This document shows positions 59,262 to 64,000 of a stretch of DNA of 64,000 nt, one piece after another (positions within the stretch are counted from its first letter, which is position 1; the number at the start of each line of letters is the position of its first letter). The stretch covers positions 1,952,875 through 2,016,874 of the forward strand of contig JANPYM010000006.1 in NCBI GenBank assembly GCA_025890175.1, in the 5' to 3' direction. The DNA is from Ciborinia camelliae (lineage: Eukaryota > Ascomycota > Leotiomycetes > Helotiales > Sclerotiniaceae). Below the pieces are notes generated by a model. The model was not told the origin of the DNA. It did not search any database and saw only the letters and a list, made by a program, of their open reading frames with translations. Made by a program: the position numbers and the translations under genes.

Positions 59262-60698
59262 GATTGACTGATCCAAGACAAATTGTAAACGGGATTGAAG
59301 GGTGTTGATACAAGAACTTCATCGGAGGAATCTTTCGAGGACATTTAGTGCAATGTGGCACAGCATATCCCGAGCAAATTCTAGATACAATGGTACGTAC
59401 CATAGTACAGATAAACGGTGTGCGGCGTGTACCGTAGATAACAAGTGAGATTGATTAATGGCTATGATGGCTTTTTGAAGGCGGGGAAGGAGGTAATGCG
59501 GGGTTGAGTCTGTACAAGGGGATCATGCAAGTCTTATATTGCAAGGGGATAACTTCATCCACTAATACATCTCCAATGTATCATTTCGGTGATAAGCAAG
59601 ATGCACCACACTATGTATAATGCGTATATACTCGATTAATTGAATAGATAACGATGAATAGGTACCTTCTACATTGATATTTTCCCCGGTAAGTGTGTCT
59701 ATCTCGGTCACTTGACGAGGTATCCCATCGCTAAACAGATACATAGTTTATACGAATCTCGCAGACAGCTTTTGATATATTGGATAAACTTATAGTTGAG
59801 AAATTCAATATGCAACGTTACATACCTCGTATCTTATTCAATATTTAAAAATTGAGCTTTCACAGTTGACTTACAGCTTCAGCCGACAGTCAAAACCACC
59901 ATTCATCAATGGGCCCTCAAGGAGCTTCTCAGTGCTCGAGTTTGAGTTATAGCTATGTAAAAAGACTTCTTCGGGGTGTGTCTGGCTGGCTGAATAGACA
60001 GTTCATATGCTTTTGTTGCGTATCTTATGTTTCAGAGTTCAAGCTATTGAGTGCTAGCTTGAGCAGCAGTGAGCAGCTTGCATATCAATTTAAGATATGT
60101 GACAAAACTTTTCTAAGTAGCTTTGATTGGCTGTATATCTTAAGACCTAAAATCTCTTGGCTAGACCCGGTTTCTTCTAGTGCTTACTCGAAAGTTGAAA
60201 TGAGCATATATCCAGAGAACTAACTTCTATTGTATTCTGCGACAATATAACAAGGTTTAATTATTTTGACCGTGGAAGCAGTGCTGAAGTAATGTTTAAA
60301 TACTTTCACCATCTTCAAGACCTTCTATCTAGATATTAGATTCTGTAAACGTAGCTAAAAGAAAACGACATATGAGGCCCAAATAAGCTAAAATGAGATA
60401 TTTGAAAAGTCACGTTTGGTCACGTTTAGATGGTATACTATCATTTACCATCCCATTAATCTAGTTTTTCAATCTTCCTCGATATCATGATGTCTTATTA
60501 ATAACCTTCTTGTTCTCTTCCTAAACCACAAACAATAACTATCGCCACCACAATAAAAGTATTTACATGAGACTAGAAGATTTGATATGACTGATCTTTC
60601 ACGTGTCTAAGCATCTGCGACGCCTCCGATATCATTTTTGGGAGATCTCCTTGCCATATTTTCTGTGACTTGCAGTCTTCTAAGTGGTAGGAATTTTT
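59262..60698. other. Intergenic between G pseudogene 3' end and MFS promoter
   Basis: The ATG frame at 59909-60223 (104 codons) is hydrophobic and Ser/Cys-rich without recognisable content. It is not called a gene. A doubled 'gtcacgttt' occurs at about 60411-60428. Confidence 0.45.
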
Positions 60699-61850
60699 TT
60701 AATTTGATCTCTTAGATTTGTTGACAGTTTCATTGACAATTTCTCCCATAGTCTGAAGACAACTCAGTGCCATTTCCCCATCCGGGTTATCTTTTCCATC
60801 AAAGTAAATACCTTTCTCCTCAGCGGATCAAGATAGATTTAAGGCGTTGTAGATCTTCTTGCACTCCGCTAAAATGTCATTAAAACGCTTATCCCTGCTC
60901 TTATTGTACGTATACTCAGTTTCATAGAAGAATCTGAACATGGTTGCGCGCATGTTATACATGTCAGAGAGTTTTCGAGAAGTATTAAACAACGGTTCAT
61001 AGTCACAGGGTGAGAATGCCATAAAAGCTCTGAATTCACCATCAATTTGGTCCAAGTTAAATAGCTTGCAATGGGCAAAGTCCGCATCAATGTGACCCTC
61101 GTGACAGGCCCTGTTGCGCTGAATTCTGATGTCTTGGTCTGGGGAGCCCCGACCCTCGATATGAATCCATTCTCCATCAACATATTTCTGCTTGCCACTC
61201 TCGAAAAATCCCTCGCGGACAACTAAGCTATGAGATGCAATAGTTTCAAATAATCCTATTTTCTTTTTAAGGACGACGTTTTCTCTTGCCATGGCATTCT
61301 CCTTCTGATCTGATGATGATTGAAAACCAAGAGTCTCGGATATCTTATTCTTGGTTCCTGTACACAATTAGTGTTTGATGCGTAGCAGATGAAGCTTGAA
61401 GTTGCCTTACCTCAAGCTCTGATGTAGCCTCGACTTTCCTGGAAAGAGCACTTGCTCTCGCGTCGGCGACGAATTTATCTTCATTGAAACTAGTCTTCAA
61501 GAATACATCCAGTTCTTGCATAGGAATATCAAGTGACTTTTCGGTGTTTTGCTCGGCGATGGTCTTATTGATAAACTGTCACTCATCATTAGTTATCCAT
61601 AACTCCATTAATTATGATGAATCCAGTATCTTGGCCTACAGAAACGGCAAGTGTCAACCGATCAGTGATAGAATATTTCTCAATAGCAAGTTTACGTTGA
61701 ATTGATGCCTCAAGTCGTTTTCTACCGAGATCGAAGAGCTCCAAATTCAATTCTCTCTTCATCTTTATCGATTTGAGCGTCTGCAGCGGAAGACTTTAAG
61801 GAACCCATACTGCTGGTAATCGAAGTGCTTGATGATTCTGAGACAACCAT
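60699..61850 (-). pseudogene. Coiled-coil family member G, damaged
   Basis: It is a paralogue of gene F with introns at the same two places. Exon pieces are 61850-61641 (broken), 61575-61411 and 61349-60699. Two lesions are visible. From ATG 61850 the frame ends at a TAG (61722-61724), while the F-like sequence (NLELFDLGRKRLEASIQ) is in the next frame, so an indel has occurred. An in-frame TGA at 60828-60830 cuts off the last 43 codons, which stay open and resemble F (QTMGEIVNETV against KQIVQNTVAHE). The domain motifs IHIEGRG, CHEGHIDADFAHC, SRKLSDMYNMRATMFRFFY and DILAECKKIYNAL are intact. An internal ATG at 61762 would permit a 269-residue shortened protein, so expression cannot be excluded. 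Confidence 0.75.
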
Positions 61851-63020
61851 GTCTTTGTTGTGATTAAAAAAATTCAAAGTGTGTGGAGTAGAAATGAAAC
61901 TGGGATTTGTGGTATTCGTGAGGGTGAGAGTAAAAACTCAATGGAGCGGGCTAGGAAGTAGAATATTCACTCGTAGCCATTCAATATAAGTTCGTGAATT
62001 CTTGAATGGGTTGCGGGGATGACGGAGAGGGAAAGAAAGCGGACATCAAAAAGAAATCTCACCGTTGGAAGGATGGACCAGACCATCGCAATAGAGGAGG
62101 TGTATACCGACAATGGCACATAATATTTTCAAAAAGATACACGAAAACAAAGCCTGATCATTGTTGAAAATGTGGAGGGGTAGAATGTTACGAGTCATAT
62201 AATACCTCATCTGAGGCATTTCAATCAGGGTTTCCAGTAGTCCAGATTGAAATCCGGCAATGAAAGACTTCTTGATTCTTGAATCCAATTCAAACGTTCA
62301 AATTATTTGAAATACTGGGTATTGAATTCATCTGAAATATTGAATTGTAATCAAACGATTACAGCTCTTCAAACTTTGAAAGCTCACATCTAGACATCTT
62401 CTGCCAATCTGGACTATTGGACACCCTAGGCCGCCACATTTGGAATCATACCTAGATACCTAGGTACGCTCTTTCATAATAGCGTACGAATTACATACCG
62501 CAGCGACTGCGCTTATCCACCAACAGTAGAAAACGGTGGTGATTGAACCCCTCAGCATGGAATCATGCTTTATTTATTTTCATTTCTTGAACAATAAGCA
62601 TCTTGGGGAACGCTTTGATCTGCCAAATACTTCAGCCAAAGTACTCCGGAGTAGTTATTTAGCCCCAGCTCATACAATCAAATTCAAGAGGATGACACAA
62701 ATATTGAGGGTTCTAGATAGGCCATAAAGACCACCTAGTAGTTCAGATGGGGGCCATAGATGAGAGAATTTTGTTTTTGTTTCCATGACTTTCAACTGCC
62801 GGCACGAGAGTTTCGAAGAGGGATGGATGGATGGCTTGGTGTATCTTTTGTGGTAACCAATATAATATCCATATAACTCAACCAGTATCTCATCTTTGAA
62901 ATGTGAATGAAAGAAAGCTTTCTTGGTTTTTTGCAAAGGATTCTTTTGTGTGGGTAGGTAGGTCATGGCGAAGTCCGACTTCTGAAGCGGAGGGAGTCTG
63001 CAGCCTTTGGCAGTATATCA
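61851..63020. other. Intergenic with MITE-like element A
   Basis: Upstream flank of G, then the element at 62227-62427, then a low-coding stretch. No gene was recognised. Confidence 0.45.
62227..62427. mobile_element. MITE-like element, copy A
   Basis: The left end AGGGTTTCCAGTAGTCCAG and the right end read in reverse, AGGGTGTCCAATAGTCCAG, agree at 17 of 19 bases, and both continue ATTG. The 201-bp interior is AT-rich and non-coding. The right flank begins T-A. The left flank is C-A, which could be a mutated TA target duplication, as expected for a Tc1/mariner/pogo-type derivative (inference). Confidence 0.7.
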
Positions 63021-63104
63021 CGTGCCATTCCCCGTGCCATTCCCCGTGCCATTCCCCGTGCCATTCCCCGTGCCATTCCCCGTGCCGTTCCCCTTACCGT
63101 TTCC
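63021..63104 (+). repeat. 12-bp minisatellite (CGTGCCATTCCC)n
   Basis: Five perfect units at 63021-63080 are followed by two increasingly diverged ones. The array is upstream of the SDR gene at 63770. It can be read as an ORF on either strand, but those frames lack plausible starts or conservation. Confidence 0.92.
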
Positions 63105-63267
63105 CTTGCCAAATCATTTTGTTGCATATCTGAAATTGTTGATGTTTCTCTTTTTAATTTATGGCCAAAATAATGAATGTAAAAAGTTGAATCGACTGGG
63201 AATAAGAACAACTTTTGGATTTTATTTCCGGGTTCACCAGTTATCTTTCCCACCTGCAGTTATATGT

Positions 63268-63302
63268 CACGTGATAGTCCATTCACGCAGTGCTATCACG
63301 TG
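63268..63302. promoter_or_regulatory. Inverted pair of CACGTG boxes
   Basis: CACGTGATAG at 63268-63277 and its exact reverse complement CTATCACGTG at 63293-63302 are separated by 15 bases. CACGTG is the core E-box bound by bHLH factors such as Cbf1 or SREBP-like proteins. The position is about 470 bp upstream of the SDR start. Confidence 0.5.
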
Positions 63303-63769
63303 TATGGTTCACCCAGTATTGGTCACTATTCTTCTTTTCTTTTCTTCTCGTTGATTCGGATTTATAAAAACGACACATGAACTTATTCAAAAAGCTGGAG
63401 CTGAAACAGGATCTAGGACATACCTACCTCCTAAATCCGTTTGTATATTATCTTGGCTTGCCTCAGCTGTCTAACACTAGCTGGGATGTAACATTGTCGT
63501 CATTCAAAGCTTTGCTTCTTCTCATTTGACAGCGAGGGTCAGCATGTTCTTCTTTTGTAAAGTCAGCAACCAGGGATTTGCAGAAAGTCGAAGCCATATT
63601 TGGTTGTTCAGCATTATACTGTTGTAATCAAGCAGATGCCAAGAGAGTTGAACGTCGTCGCCATAAGTATATGATTTAGCATTTCGTCGTGAGATCCGGT
63701 CGCATATTGTATCACATAGAATTGCACATACAATCGGACCTGTTTCTACTTTTGCCTTGTTCAGTGTCA

Positions 63770-64000
63770 ATGTCAATGTTTTCCCGATCCAGCACAGGTA
63801 TTTCAGTGGTGCAGCACTTTTCTTCCCTCGTGACTGGGAAAACAATCCTCATAACTGGTCCCTCAGCTGGTAGTATAGGTGCCGAGACAGCAGTATCACT
63901 TGCGCACGCTTCGCCTTCTACATTAATTCTCGCTGGGCGTTCAGAATCTAAAATTCTTCCCGTTATCGAAGCAATCCACGCTCTCAATCAATCTATTACG
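63770..64000 (+). CDS. Short-chain dehydrogenase/reductase, 5' part (cut by window end)
   Basis: Seventy-seven codons are visible. After MSMFSRSSTG comes a helix, then GKTILITGPSAGSIGAETAV, the Rossmann nucleotide-binding motif T-G-x-x-x-G-x-I-G. It is followed by LILAGRSESKILPVIEAI, the beta-2 strand with the N-A-G-R-S-like Arg that favours NADPH. This pattern is common in fungal retinol-dehydrogenase/WWOX-like SDRs. The start is the first of two in-frame ATGs (63770, 63776); the rest lies outside the window. Confidence 0.75.
   Translation, partial: MSMFSRSSTGISVVQHFSSLVTGKTILITGPSAGSIGAETAVSLAHASPSTLILAGRSESKILPVIEAIHALNQSIT

Noticed and set aside
59909..60223. 104-codon frame upstream of the MFS gene
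   Set aside because: Random-looking composition and no family resemblance; could be non-coding.
63021..63104. Possible CRISPR array
   Set aside because: Units are contiguous 12-mers without spacers, and the genome is eukaryotic.
62903..63354. Pro/Phe- and Arg/Gly-rich frames over the CGTGCCATTCCC array
   Set aside because: Low-complexity translations of a simple tandem repeat on both strands, with no supporting domain or splice context.
63522..63987. Minus-strand frames at the right end
   Set aside because: They overlap the plus-strand SDR with its clear Rossmann motif and show no domain of their own.

Overview
The window looks like chromosomal DNA of a filamentous ascomycete, most likely a leotiomycete of the Botrytis/Sclerotinia type. 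That placement is inference from gene content and style and is not proven here. Genes are split by short introns of about 50-150 bp with GTAAGT-like donors and CTAAC-like branch sites. There are 2EXR, Bni4, Swc5 and Yta7 homologues, and the first 2.5 kb is an extremely AT-rich block typical of repeat-induced point mutation (RIP). Coordinates of spliced genes below were rebuilt by hand from splice consensus and frame continuity.

Layout: 1-2500 is the AT-rich relic, followed by a 2EXR gene with a duplicated 3' end (3335-4429) and low-coding sequence with two copies of a short LTR (5005-5156 and 10877-11018). From 9.4 to 24.1 kb lies an accessory cluster of six paralogous genes (called A-F here). 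Each encodes coiled coil followed by a C-terminal domain that I do not recognise. The cluster is interrupted by one small cysteine-rich secreted protein gene (16668-17034) and by a degenerate repeat-rich stretch (17.1-19.4 kb). A seventh, damaged member (G) lies at 60699-61850. This family is the best candidate for an undescribed system.

From 24.8 to 59.3 kb the window is mostly conserved housekeeping: the chromatin AAA-ATPase/bromodomain protein Yta7, a divergent pair of GST-kappa and SDR genes that both end in the peroxisomal signal SKL, the tRNA dihydrouridine synthase Dus1, the septin/chitin-synthase scaffold Bni4, a 7-kb gene-poor stretch, the SWR1 subunit Swc5, a PlsC-type acyltransferase, a mitochondrial NAD(H) kinase (Pos5 type), a second small secreted protein and a Dal5-type MFS transporter. 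The last few kb hold two related MITE-like elements (57281-57485 and 62227-62427), a 12-bp minisatellite and the 5' part of an SDR gene cut by the window end.

The genes do not form one pathway. Links I can support are the shared promoter and shared organelle signal of the GST-kappa/SDR pair, and the common descent of the coiled-coil cluster.
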